Part shown: positions 25,387-37,600 of the stretch, piece by piece
Numbering within the stretch: position 1 is the stretch's first letter
How the letters are laid out: each line of letters begins with the position of its first letter
DNA from: Antedon mediterranea
Taxonomy: Eukaryota > Echinodermata > Crinoidea > Comatulida > Antedonidae
Reading direction: 5' to 3'
DNA: 64,000 bases
Assembly (NCBI RefSeq): GCF_964355755.1
Contig: NC_092679.1
Coordinates: forward strand, 8,122,001 to 8,186,000
Notes under the pieces: model-generated
The model's database searches: none
Told to the model about the DNA's origin: nothing
The model's input: the letters and a program-made list of their open reading frames with translations, nothing else
Program-made: the position numbers and the translations under genes

Positions 25387-25960
25387 GAGTTTTCAGGTTT
25401 TATTCGTATCTTTTTCGAAAAATGGCTACCCTTTGAATACCCACCATCAAACAATTGTTTAAAATTTACTTTCCTCGTATTAGAGTATGGGTTCTCGGTC
25501 ATAAAACCATTAAAACCATTACATGACAAGTATAAATGACATTTATTAAAGTGCAGTATATATTTAGACCCAGCAGCAGTTGAAACTATGAATCTTCCGA
25601 TAGACTAGTTTAGATATCATTGGCACAATGGGCCTTGGTATACAGTTTGTTGTTCACCGTCTGATTAATATTGAAGTAATCAATGGTTGTTACATTGATA
25701 AAAACAATTATAATTACAGGTATTATGGTATACATTCAAATCTAGATTCTATGCAATATAAATAAAGTTAATAATTTTCGATGGCAATTTAATGATCTTA
25801 CTGAGTATACATGAATTGTAAAAAGAGTTTTCGGGTTTTGTTCGTATTTTTTTCGGAATATCTACCCTGTGAATACCCATCAAACGATTGTTTAAAATTA
25901 ACTTAATTACTTTAATTCCTTGTATTAGAGTATGGGTTCTCGTCGGGCATAAAACCATTG
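25387..25960. repeat. Diverged direct repeat pair, about 130 bp each
   Basis: Copies at about 25387-25518 and 25828-25960 share gagttttc(a/g)ggttttgttcg, gaatacccatcaaac and gtattagagtatgggttct in the same order. The small minus-strand frames in both copies encode related peptides (KIRIKPENS, KIRTKPENS), which reflects the repeat and not two genes. Confidence 0.65.
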
Positions 25961-27763
25961 CCCTTCACTATTAGTACCCTATTACGTTTGTTTGTCATTT
26001 TGACTGGTTTGGTAGCACAGCAACGCAATCAACATTAAACTGTTAAATTGCCTTGCGATATTGTAAATTGGAATAAAATCATTGTTTATGCTGTCATCAT
26101 GCAATAGACAGAATAATATTAATGTTATGCCACGTTGGTTTTACTTGGTTTCCATAGTTACCTGATCTTACATGTAAAAGGAAAGTTCCAGTACCTAATA
26201 AGCAAAAATAATAATAGGACATTTATATTATTCATTATCAACGATAGCGTACAGTATTGATTTGTGAGGCTGTTTTTTATGTAACAATAATAATAGTAGT
26301 AACATATCACTATGGTGTGTTTGGAGTCTAAAATCAGCAATTAGTGACCAATTTGAAATAATGTACGGTAGGCCTATGTAATTACCATATTAATAATCAA
26401 TAATATCACTGTTATATATCGTCATTACATCCAAGCAAGTAAATATCATCATATTTTTTTTGACTGCGTTTTATTTTCATAATTAAAGTCTATTGGTAAG
26501 TCCTGTATTACGAGAAGGCCCCACTGAATTGTGGTGGACAGCAGCTGACTGACTGCCCAACAATTGCAATGTGTTATCCTTTGATCAAATAAAAAACTTA
26601 CGCAAACATTTTATTTCCAACGAACGTAAGTCGCCGACTCGACTCAGTGGTTCATGGTTCGGGTATCGATCGAAGCACGGCTCGAATGAAACATTTCCTC
26701 ATCTTTTTATTAGTAAAATGAAATCAATCGTGCTTCGGTAACTTTCGCTTTGTGTGCCGATCACAATGTCGCAAATGAATAATGTGGAAAACGACAATAC
26801 AGACAAGACCATCGGAGTGTATCTACGATTCATGCATTTTCAATTTAATTGTATTTGTCAAGTGAAGCTGAATGTTTTGTGATGTTTGTCGCTGTATATG
26901 ATGGCTAAAATTGTTCGCTGGATCGTTTTCCTTATCCGACATCTTTATATAAGTCCGCTCGTGCGTAAATGATATCAAAATTGCATTCAGAACACGGTAC
27001 TTCTAAATGTCATCAATAAGTAATAAGTTCAATACTATCTTGATTATGTTTAGACAAAACGTGACAACCGACCCGTGAGCACATCTAATTTACATTTGAT
27101 CTAGTAGTATATCGTAGAAATTAATTTGATTTCAAATAAAATATACCCGTCACTGGATTTTAATGAATGATTTTTTTCAATATTGGGCGAAGGCGTGGTT
27201 AAAAATAGATTTCTAATAAATATTTTGCCTATCGCTTGCGGCGACTCAGTGAGCCTGCCAGAAAGCATTCTATAAGAAATATTTTATATTGCAAATTGAA
27301 CATAGTGGGCGCAAATGACGTAATCAATTATGCCGACGTCATTTTATTTATTTTTTTTTTTCGTCGTCGTATTATTCTAAACAGAGGTCTCTAATACCTT
27401 ATAATCTATTCATAAATAGGTGTTTTTTCTCGACGTGTATGTGTCGTCATAGAAATATTACAATGCTATTTGGTGTCATTGTTGTTTTTTAATAGATGCA
27501 TGGAATGTATACATTTTATATGTATATAGGCTTACTGTGTAAATATTTTAAACTACCAAATTGCATTGTCCCTCTTGACCTCTATTGTAAACTTAGGCGT
27601 AACTTAGGAAAGCATGTCCCGCCGAAACGTTAACTATATTCTATATTCAAGTGTAATTTGGTATAGAATTGCTGAACCTTTTACAAAATATATTCAATGC
27701 CATGTTGATGGTATTGGTATCTTTGTTTAATATTACGGTTTCATTGTATTGTTGTAGTTGAAC

Positions 27764-27806
27764 AATCATAAATTATTCATTCAGGCAAAATGAATAATTT
27801 ATGATT
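27764..27806. other. Perfect short hairpin
   Basis: aatcataaattattcatt and its exact complement flank a 7-base loop (caggcaa). It is AT-rich, so a chance or MITE-derived palindrome is likely; a structural RNA is possible but unsupported. Confidence 0.4.
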
Positions 27807-28914
27807 AAAAACGGTATACAACAACATTTAGTATAGAATGTGTTGAATTGTTGATATAAAAAAAACACTGTTATTCAATTGTGCTGATTAAAACTAATTT
27901 ACATTTATCATAATAGAGGATTTGGACCAATGAAACCCTTTTTTAATAGTATCGTCACCCGTTCTCACATAGGCATAGCAGTTGTTCAGATTTCACTAAG
28001 TCACTCACGAGTATGTCGTCAAATGGCTACGTTTCAGAAATATTATTATGAAAGTAAACACACGTGCACGTAGGGGAAAAGAGTAGGGGATGTACTGCGT
28101 ATTGTACAACACTAAAATAATAACTAGCAAACAAAAACGTGTTTAGCTTGAAAAAAAATTGTTTATTGTTCATGTACCTTTTAAAATATTAATCAAATTA
28201 TTTTAATAAGGTACAAAATGTTTCATACTTAGACAATTGATTTGACCTATTATTAACGACTCTTATCGATTAGCCATGGCCATTGGCCACTCGTTCAGTG
28301 TTGTGGTGTAAGAGTCGTCATGTCAAATACTTGTATTCACTATTAGTAATAATTCGGTAACTAATGGAAACCAGCCATATAAATTATTTTGGAAAATTTC
28401 ATATTTGATAAAAAGTGCTTCAAATAAAATAATTAAGTGAATATATAAACCTCATAATTCCAAGGATTACACTTTAAAGTCCTGCAGGCTTAGATAACAA
28501 TACAATGAGTTTGTTTTAACCCAGTCTTCAACCCTCTCCGTTGTTCTTAAATTAGTGTATATTTGGCTGCGATTGTTAAAACAGTTAGTGGGTAAAATAA
28601 AGTGATAATACTGAGTCTATGCTGGGTTCATCATTGGTTGTTTTAAGTTGGGGTAACTCGTAGCCAAACAAATGTGGTAGTGGTATTTCAAATAGTTCAT
28701 TGCCGTCTTTATCGAAACAAAAAGTATATTATTCCTCTAGAGAAATTCTGGATTCGTTAATACTGGTATTTTTTACTTGATTATAATTCCATAAGCAAGC
28801 AATAGTTCACAATAGGGCAGCAATATTGTACAAGTAACACAGACCTTGTCTTAAATAGGCCTATTCTCGGTAATTATTCTGCCATATTAATTATCGCTCT
28901 CAACCAAACCTTGA

Positions 28915-29781
28915 TCATCTGCCGTCGATTGCACGAAGTTCTTTGTTTAATTCTTTGTCATCACTGTAAAGACCCGGGCTTGGGGGTGACGGTGCTTGTG
29001 GACGACCGTCTCCGTAATCGTCGGAACGACCAATAAACGTATGTTGTCGACGACCTCTAGCAGACTTGGGGCGCTGTGGCCTACTAGGACGAGGACTCGA
29101 TACTTCAACTTCATTATTGCATTTAATATAACCATAGTCATCCATTGATTCAGGACTGGGCATTTTTCTTCTACCGCGAGACGTCTGTGGTCGATCCATA
29201 CGAGACCCCGCCCTAGTGACGGGTCTAGGTGGTGGTGGATCGTCTGAATAACATTCAATGTTAGCACTCCGTTTTTGCGCTTTAGCCCTTTCCTGAGACA
29301 TTTCATAAGCCTTTATCTCCCTTTCTTTTGCCTTTTTTAGTTCAGAAAGAGGTGGCAAACGATAGTTAGTTGCTTCCCGCCGCATTGAATACACAGATGG
29401 TTTATTTACAGGCGTTTCTTTGTAAATTATGGCATTTGTTTCTTGTCGAGGTGAGTCAAAATATCCATCTTGTAAATCGTCATTTTCTGCAGGTGGAAAA
29501 GACTTAGATGGACCAACTTTTCTTTTAGGTCGGTGACCTAAATACCTTTGATCAGTATCTCTTGGACTGCTATCACCGCCATCACCTTTGCGTCCAATGG
29601 CAGGTAATGGTGCCAATGATCTCGAAGAAAGTACCTTATCAGTATGTTTTTTGTGATGAGTTGTTTGCTTTTGAATGTGTACAAGATCAAGAAGTTGCTG
29701 CACTGATGTTGGCGATGGACGCCTATGTTGCGAGCCCACATCTCCATCTACCTCTCCCATAGCCTGTCCTTTTAGTTTCAT
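28915..29781 (-). CDS. Uncharacterised low-complexity basic/proline-rich protein, 288 aa
   Basis: Single open frame on the minus strand, 288 residues. An in-frame TGA sits directly before the first ATG and a TGA ends it. A second Met eight residues in (MGEVDGDVG) is an alternative start. Composition is rich in Arg, Ser, Pro, Asp and Lys and is probably mostly disordered. One helical charged segment is seen at about residues 145-175 (LSELKKAKEREIKAYEMSQE). Repeated basic motifs occur: TSRGRRKMPS, RPKSARGRRQH, RPQAPSPPSPG. RPKSARGRR-like runs are common in cilium- and microtubule-associated proteins, but this is weak. It may be one exon of a larger gene. Open length and sustained GC-richer composition argue for real coding. 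No family was recognised. Confidence 0.65.
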   Translation of the reverse strand: MKLKGQAMGEVDGDVGSQHRRPSPTSVQQLLDLVHIQKQTTHHKKHTDKVLSSRSLAPLPAIGRKGDGGDSSPRDTDQRYLGHRPKRKVGPSKSFPPAENDDLQDGYFDSPRQETNAIIYKETPVNKPSVYSMRREATNYRLPPLSELKKAKEREIKAYEMSQERAKAQKRSANIECYSDDPPPPRPVTRAGSRMDRPQTSRGRRKMPSPESMDDYGYIKCNNEVEVSSPRPSRPQRPKSARGRRQHTFIGRSDDYGDGRPQAPSPPSPGLYSDDKELNKELRAIDGR

Positions 29782-32374
29782 TCACGTCTTTATACTGACA
29801 GTCTTTGCATCTTCCCGAAATTGCACGGTTATGTAGTTATTAGGTTGTTGCAAGATTATTATAGAGCAATCGATTTTGAATCCATCTTCATCATTCAACT
29901 AACACCAGTAATGCATACAGCAATTTGCAGAGCCTTTTTTTGCTGCACGCCAATATAGGATCAGTCCATTTTATTCACAGGGAACCTCAAAATGGTTATT
30001 GAGACGCGAAGGTACACAGTTAATGTGTATATCACTGCATTCAGTTTTCTGATAATTTACTATTGGTAATTATGCAATATTTAATGGTATTGACGATTAT
30101 GAGGATCGCGATAAATTAATAATACAATTTTGTTGAATTCGATCTATTTAATACCGTAAGCTACTGTATTATCAATTAAATAATACAAAAACATGAAGGT
30201 CATTTCTGAACTTAACTTGTAAATTTGAGAAAGGTTTAATTCAGAATTTCATAATTTGAAAACAGAATGAATGGCGACGCCTGCATGACATATTACCGAG
30301 TTTTGGGGAAGATTTCCAGTTTACTTTTGACACCTATTCTTCGTAGTATTCTTCAAATTTACCCGTCAATCACAGTCTTGCTGACCGTGAATTCCGTGAT
30401 GAATAAATAATAAGGTGAAGCTTCATATTGTTCAGTATCACTCTCCCTTATGCCAACATATTCACGTTAAATCGATTTGATGGATATTTGATGGCTGGAT
30501 AATCTAATCATGATATTAGAATTGAATATCAGGTGATCTAAACGATCGGAAAAATAAAACAAAAATTAACTAGTTTCAGTTATAATTGTTATTGTTTATA
30601 TTGTTTATTGCCAAGTAAGTTCTATTTGGTAATTCGTGCTCGGAGGCAAACTGAGGACAACCGTTACTAGGATATTCATTTTATTTTCAAATTATTTTAT
30701 TATGTTTTCGATTTTCAAATGCATATAGGCCTAACATGACTTAACAATGTGGACATGACTTCTCTCTCTCAATATCATTATATCCTCGTTTGCTTTTGTG
30801 CTCTTTGTTATTTTCTATATTTTGGACCTATTATTGAATCGTTTTAATAAATTGGATATTGATAAACACTTCAATTGCTATACCCTTTTGCACCTGTGTT
30901 CTGGTGGGTCAAAAGTTTAACAAGCGTCTACAGGCGACACATGACGCATCCAATCGGGAGTCTATGTATCCGGTATATTATAAATGTTTATTTCTGGTAA
31001 TTTCCAATGATTACATTTAAGCATCTCAATAAATATTATATTGAAACTAAAATGTATTGTATTGGTGGAAAGTTTGATTTGGTGTTTTTGGGTATTTTCT
31101 TAGTCTATCCTGATTGGTAGAAAGTGTATTGCAAATTTCTTGAAGCCAGAATATTAGTCAGAAATTAATTTTTTTTGTGACAACAGAATAAAGTGAATTA
31201 AGATTAAGATTTGTTTTAGCATCTCGGACGGTCCAAACAAGAAATCTCCGGGTACTGGTGTTGACTTCAACCATGTTTAGTAAAGTTTAATTTGATTTAA
31301 TTTAATTCTGGGAGAAACTAGCAAAATAGTTTGATAAAATGTCTCTAAATCTATCTCCGGCTTCAGCGAAATCGTCTCATTCACGATTTCCTTAATCTCA
31401 TTGACTTATATTAGTTTTGTATTTTTAAACTCTTCACAAAACAGGTATGTATGGCTTTAACGTTAATAATGATTAATTTCTTGCCTAAAACGGCAATGAA
31501 AATTAAATGTCTTTGATAGTGAATTGCAGGCACTACACATAAATTTAATAAGCTGGTGTTTTTGAAATAATATGTTTCATGAAAAAATATCACTAAATAA
31601 TATTCCCTTCCAAGGCGACTAAATTTAATCAATCAATAAGTATATCACCAACGAGAAATTGGTCAATGGAAATAAACTACAAACAATCAATCAATCATAT
31701 TATTTATCTACTTGAACCAAGTTTGTTGTATTAAACGTGACTGTTATGAGGGTTGTTGTTTTGATGAGCAAATAGTATACCTTTCATGATTTGCATACCT
31801 CGAAGACTACACGCATTAGGCCTATGTATTGTTTAAATTCTCATTCAATACATGTAACTAATAGTTTAACCTTGTGTTTTCCTTACCCTTATTCCCAGAA
31901 GAGATCAAGTATACCACTGAAGAATAATTTCGTGGACGAATCCAATACAGGGTTCGTTAGTCGTAAGGCGGCGCATGTCATCTTCAGATACATTTACAAT
32001 TGATATATTGGAATATACAATTTCATATCTTGGCCTGTGTATCGTAAACAACAAATGATAGACACGAACATTTTTTTTTTTTTTTGTATAATAAATTAAA
32101 TAATAATAAAGATAAATAGAAGCTATATAGTTTGGCGTTCTGGAGGACGCCCTCTTTATCGTCACACAATTTTTATGTTCCAACGACTAAAATTAAATCA
32201 AAATTTTTCAGATAACGACTTTTAGTTAGAAGTAGTTGTAGTGCAACAGCATACTCACTGCATGTTATTGTTATTTAGAAGTAGTTGTAGTAGTCACAGT
32301 AGAAAAATGGTATGGTGTGCTCCCCTGCCTCCCAAAGCCCAGCCGTGGGGTCAGTTCCACGACATTAGATACCT

Positions 32375-32492
32375 TGATGTTTCGTGATGTGTGAAGGAAA
32401 GTTAAACCCAAACACAGAAGCTCGCATAGCTTTAACTTCTTCCACCACCACGGTGCTTCAATTGACTTTCCGATCAACATGGGATTCGAACG
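32375..32492 (-). repeat. SINE-like repeat, copy 1
   Basis: On the minus strand it reads gcgttcgaatcccatg (B-box), then gtcaattgaagcac, then ggaagaagttaaagctatgc and gagcttct. The same order appears on the plus strand at 61605-61700. The pol III B-box and dispersed occurrence fit a tRNA-derived SINE. Confidence 0.65.
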
Positions 32493-32494
32493 CG

Positions 32495-32592
32495 TGGAAA
32501 CGCGACTCTAGGTCGGTTGGTCAGTGCCGGTCAGTCGGTTAACACTAACTCAAATATGCGCACGCGACTGCAGCCATGTATATGGCCTTGTT
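32495..32592. repeat. Deleted copy C of the dispersed repeat
   Basis: Contains both ends seen in copy A (ggaaacgcgactctaggtcg at the left, gcacgcgactgcagccatgt at the right) joined through a shortened tcgg-rich tract. It looks like an internal-deletion derivative of the 650-bp repeat at 3786-4437. Confidence 0.6.
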
Positions 32593-33385
32593 CATGGAAA
32601 AAGTTAAAAACATCAAACTGCTTAACTTAGCCTCAAATCGTAGAAAAACAAATCAAAGTATGTTAAAAATGAATCCTATACAATTTTGGGGTTCAGTATG
32701 TCATCTTAAGAAACATTTACAGTTGATATTATAAAATAATGAATGTTTACGAGTCCACGTCTTGTAGAGATTTCCCATTAATTAATCATACAAACGATCT
32801 AAACCTAATTTAAATGCCTTTTTGTACTAAATTAGTACATACTCTCTAAAAAATGTACTTCCATCGCGAAACCAGTCTGCCATACAATTCAATCTTCGCG
32901 GCGGAAGTACAAAATATGTGGCTCTGTTGTATTTCAAAAGCAATAGTCTATATATTTTCCAACGCGAAAAGATTGTACTTGAACGACCGTTCAATAGTGC
33001 GTGCTATTGCACGCCATGTGACCCACAAACAAATGACAGGAATTTATTAAGGTGTTGTATAAAATGGAATATGCAATTTCATCTCTCCGTGTGTATCGTA
33101 TACAACAAAATGATATGAAGACACGAACATTTTTGTTGTTAAATAAATTAAATAATGATAGAAGCAACCTGCAATACAGTAATGTAAACTATGATGTATA
33201 GTTTCGTATAGCACAAATATGTCTAAATAAATACCATCTTCCAAAATTCTACATCACTTATTTACAACATACTAGGCCTACATTGCAAGTTTCATTAGAC
33301 CTATTGTTGTGTTTTTGTGCAAAATAATATTAAGTGCATCTCATAATATATGCTAGGTTTCTAAATTGATGCATTTCACATAATA

Positions 33386-34162
33386 TTAACACTTTAATTG
33401 TTTTTTAATTGTCAGTCTATGTGCTTTTTCATGTTGGACCAAATCGTAATCACTACTCAACGTCACTTGACAATACCGACAAATATGCATCTCTCTCGCA
33501 TGTTTCCGTTGATGACGTGTCAAGTTGGTCTTGTACTTAAATCTGTCACCGCAGAACACACACACGTGAGGGTTTTTAACTCCATGAGAACGCTCATGGT
33601 TTGCTAAACTTATTTTCTGTGAAAATTCTTTGTCACAGACTTTACAATTCATGATAGGCTGCTGTGCGATATGTTTTTTTGTTGTTGGTTGTCTCTTTTT
33701 AGCAGATTCTTCATCAGAAGACGCAGCAGGTTTGTCTGTAGGCCAGCTATTTGAGTTACACATTTTATCGAATTGGTCAATATCTGAATGGTTATTGATA
33801 GTAATATGAGACTCCAGTGAAGGACCTTGTATCATTCCATAAGTAGATTGATTATAGCTTTCTGTGGAGAAGGGTTCATGCGTATACGGTTGGTCCTGTC
33901 CTAATGTCGACAAATAATTAATATTGTAATTTTCGTTTTCCATGGTAAAGTTTAAGTAGAAGTTTCTTGTGTCACATTTTCTCCTATATTTCCAAATCTG
34001 TAAGGAAATATAACTACTGTTATTATAAAAAGGAACACTATATTTTCCATTGCCTAGTTTTGCAAACAAGTTTTGATTATCTCTATACGTGAGGATTTCA
34101 CCGCCACTAGGATTGATTCCTGAAGATTCCTCTTTCGAAAAAAGGAAGAGACAGATGATCAT
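33386..34162 (-). CDS. C2H2 zinc-finger protein, three fingers
   Basis: The minus-strand frame of 258 codons ends at 33386 in KKQLKC. Three C-terminal C2H2 fingers: CKVCDKEFSQKISLANHERSH, CVFCGDRFKYKTNLTRHQRKH and CRYCQVTLSSDYDLVQHEKAH, separated by short linkers (GVKNPHV between 1 and 2, the second shorter). A basic nuclear-localisation-like stretch (KKRQPTTKKH) precedes them. The first ATG (34162) follows a stop directly. MENENYNINY at 33942 is an alternative start with a better context. A tract ending cttttttcgaaag near 34135 could be a splice acceptor, in which case the N-terminus lies elsewhere. It is probably a DNA-binding regulator; targets are unknown. It is head to head with the acetyl-CoA synthetase gene. 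Confidence 0.8.
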   Translation of the reverse strand: MIICLFLFSKEESSGINPSGGEILTYRDNQNLFAKLGNGKYSVPFYNNSSYISLQIWKYRRKCDTRNFYLNFTMENENYNINYLSTLGQDQPYTHEPFSTESYNQSTYGMIQGPSLESHITINNHSDIDQFDKMCNSNSWPTDKPAASSDEESAKKRQPTTKKHIAQQPIMNCKVCDKEFSQKISLANHERSHGVKNPHVCVFCGDRFKYKTNLTRHQRKHAREMHICRYCQVTLSSDYDLVQHEKAHRLTIKKQLKC

Positions 34163-34690
34163 TTACAGTCAACACAATCATTCCAAGCATTATGCTATTT
34201 TATTTTTAGTTGACATTGACTATAGTCTGTAACCCTTGCCACTGCCTATAGTGAGTTTTGATGTCCCATTCATTTTATCACTTAGTCTATTTAATTGTTT
34301 TCTAATACTATGTAATGTTTTATTATGAATATTAAGCTTGAATTTTAATGAAAATATTTAGGTGTTTACGTTCGTTAGATAGACACATAAAGAAGACACA
34401 TTCAGATGAGGTGTGTACTCCTGACATCATACGGCGCTAACACAGTAGATGGACCCTATTATAAACATGTTTTATCTTTAACTTTGGTTATACTGTAATA
34501 TTAGGCATAATAAAGATCTAGCCACTGATACCCACAGCGTTCTCATTCAGTAATTTGCCTTTTATTTGGATTTATATTTCGGATGGTGATTCTCCCTCCT
34601 GCTGCATGCCACAATCACTTTGACAGTACAGTCACCCTCACGCTTGACTGAGCTTGCACGTGACAAAAACAAATCAAAAGCAGCAACAAG
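34163..34690. promoter_or_regulatory. Divergent intergenic region of zinc-finger and ACSS1 genes
   Basis: About 530 bases between two genes transcribed away from each other, likely to contain both promoters. A CACGTG E-box lies at 34657-34662, roughly 30 bases before the ACSS1 start codon. No TATA box was assigned. Confidence 0.45.
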
Positions 34691-37600
34691 ATGGCTTCTG
34701 CGATCATAATGCGAGCAATGATTTATCAACGTTTTTTAAGCAACTGTTTACAAAATAATTACAGTAAACCACTCATATTTAAAAGATGCATTTCTATATC
34801 CTCAAATCGCCATCGAAAAAACATTTGCTCGACTGAGATTCCAGAATTAGATTCATTCGAAATGCTAGGCTATGACTTCAAGAGTCACCGGGATCTCTAC
34901 GAGTTTTCCCTGAAGGAGCCCGACATTTTCTGGGGTACTATGGCTAAATCCAGGCTAAAGTGGGAAAAGGACTTTGATCAAGTTATGGACTGTGATATGA
35001 ATAAAGGAAAGGCGACCTGGTTTCTTGGAGGACAATTAAATGTCTCAGGTATTTATTGAATTACATTTTAAAGTTTTTAAAAATGTAATTGTGTAATAAT
35101 AATCTATTTTTTGTATGTATTGAATTATTTTTTTGTAGTTTTCAGTAATAATAAATACTTAACAGAATGACAAGAGGGAAAGGAATAATTCATATATGGT
35201 ATATTTATTATTTTAACATCCCCTGTAGTATAACTAAATGAATTCTATATAAATGTCTAATGACTATTATTTATAATATGAACAATTCATTTCCTAAAGT
35301 CACAATTTATTCTAAAACTTATTGAATGAAAGTTATTATTCCAAAGTAGAGTATGCAAATGTTCCTAAATAAATGAAATGAACCGTTTCACCAAAATGAC
35401 CGGTCCTACTAAACACCAAACGCAACCAAACGAAAACAAACAACACTGAGAATGTTGCAAATACCTACCAAACAAGATTAGATAATTGTTAATTATTATG
35501 AAAACCAAATTTTTATAGCAAAAATCTTCCAAATTTATGTTAAAAACGATGAATTTATCAACAAAAACTAACAAAACATTTGGTTCCGTTTGGTGTTTAG
35601 TAGGACTCAAAATGACACTAAATGGAATGAATAGACCACACCACCTAATCCTGTCAAGTAAGAATAAGTGTGTCCATTATTAATCAGTATTACTATTTTG
35701 TACTTACCTAGAATCCATTGGGTAAACACGGATTCAGCAGCTCAACAACGTCTGTGTTACATTTCATGGGAATGAAACAAAGTAAAAGTATTTAGTTCAG
35801 TTCAATTTTTATTGTTGTTTGGACTGTTCCAGGTTGATGGACTATTCCATTATTACAATTTACTTTCAGCTAACAGAATTATGTGTAAATTGTTTAAAAA
35901 TCTGAAAGCTTTGTATGACTCATGAGTTTTGCAGATTAACTGTAAACTTTTATCATACTATCAATAGTGGAACAATCTAAAATATTATTTATTATATTCC
36001 TAACTTGTTGGCAAGGAAATTCTTGTATTTGTAAAAGATTGAGCATGATTGTGAATTGACGTTGTTTGCTATTGTTTGTTGAAAGGGGTGGGGTTAATTG
36101 TTGGTGCTTTAAACAAAAACCTGTCTGACGTCAATTGGTAGTAATGAAGGTCAACCAAAGACAGACGTGTGAAAGGAATATTTATTATCATACCTCCTAC
36201 GGGATGGGTGTGGAGAGCTATCGCAAATATTTTTTTTTAATAATGGCTTAGAATTCAAATTTGAAGACGCCTATAGTTAATTTACATTTTTAAATATATT
36301 AAACATTTCAAATTTGAGTTATTATAAAATTAATCAAAAAATCATCTCTTTCTATTTTGAAATGTTTGCTCTTTTTAGTTTATTGTATGCATTATCATGC
36401 ATATAACCTTATTGATTTTGTCAGAATCTTTATTTATTCTTTCCTTATCACAAATTTGCCCATGAATTATCTTGATATCAGTTTCATCTAGCTAAGTCAA
36501 TTTTTCAGACTATATTCCTCATGGCCAGGAATCGATGTGGTTATGTTTTCACGGTGCGCAATCAATTTAACGAATCACGTTTGTAATCATATCTTCACAA
36601 GCATGAATCATAATTTAACCAAATTTGGTACTTATAAATTTCAGGTCATATTTCATATATGGCAATACTATTATGTGCGTAGCGCATACAGTAACGCATG
36701 CGTTACAATACATACGCACGCTTACAATTTTCAAAATTGTCAAAATTTATTTCGATGAAATTAGAGTACGTTTCAGGCAATTTTAAACATTTAAAAAATT
36801 TCCATGACTGCGCAGATTTTGGCACGAGCACTGCACGTTAAACGTTAATACGCACTCTTTTTGTCCGATTTCTGTTTTACAACCTTAATAATATCATCAT
36901 ATTTGATTCACTTTTCAACTCGAAATTGCGTTATACGAGCACGTCAAAAGTGACAAGTTGATATGCTTTATGGCTTTCATTGAGTGAGGACGTGTTTGAG
37001 AGATCTGAGAATGTCTCACCAATCTTCTTATTTTTGTTCTACCAAATATTTGTATACCCGTTCCATCGTTAAGGCAAGAACTGATTTGTATTCATAGACG
37101 TCTAGTTGTATGTATTTTCCGTTTATATTTTATCTTTAACTAATTTTGATATACGCTATTATACGTAGCCTATCTGACTACCATTGTTTTCGTAAGTACA
37201 GGATACGCATACCTAGCTTGCTACTCAATTTGCATACAGGCGGATTAGCCATGGCTAACAACTGATATGGCCAAGCTCCATGCTCTCATTACCAAATTGG
37301 ACTTGGACATGAATAGTAGATTTGATAGTCTTTCGAAGCTAATTACTGATGTAAACTCTGAAGTTAAGTCTTTAAGAACAGATTTTATTGAGTTGGAACG
37401 CGCCGTGAAGTTTACCCAACAGGACGTGATCAAGATAAAGGATGATATCATACCTAAGCTAAAAGAAGAACTTAACAGCAAAATCAGTGAGTTAGAACGT
37501 GCTAGGCTTACAACGGAGCTGTACAGTAAAAAACTAAACCTTTTGTTTTTTAACATACCAATGGCAGCTGGTAAGGAAGATGCTGAACAGACCTTGCGAG

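Larger units (their letters stand above)
24965..28914. other. Mostly anonymous DNA with small repeats
   Basis: About 4 kb without a recognised gene. It contains a possible SINE head at 25105-25200, a diverged direct repeat (25387-25518 and 25828-25960), a perfect 18-bp-stem hairpin at 27764-27806 and a hairpin of acgactctta with its complement at about 28255-28318. It may include the missing intron and exons of the 24810-24964 gene. Confidence 0.5.
29782..33385. other. Anonymous intergenic DNA with SINE and repeat fragments
   Basis: No supported gene. Near 31960-32130 and 32690-33170 related blocks occur (gtatcgta.acaacaaatgat then gacacgaacatttttttg). A SINE-like copy lies at 32375-32492 and a short copy of the dispersed repeat at 32495-32592. 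A few frames of 60-90 codons lack splice context or family resemblance. Confidence 0.5.

Noticed and set aside
26767-26880. Short ATG frame (MSQMNNVENDNTDK)
   Set aside because: Under 40 codons, with no splice context, repeat link or recognisable domain.
33047-33244. 65-codon frame near a repeat of 31960-32130
   Set aside because: Part of a diverged repeated block, with no sign of selection as protein.
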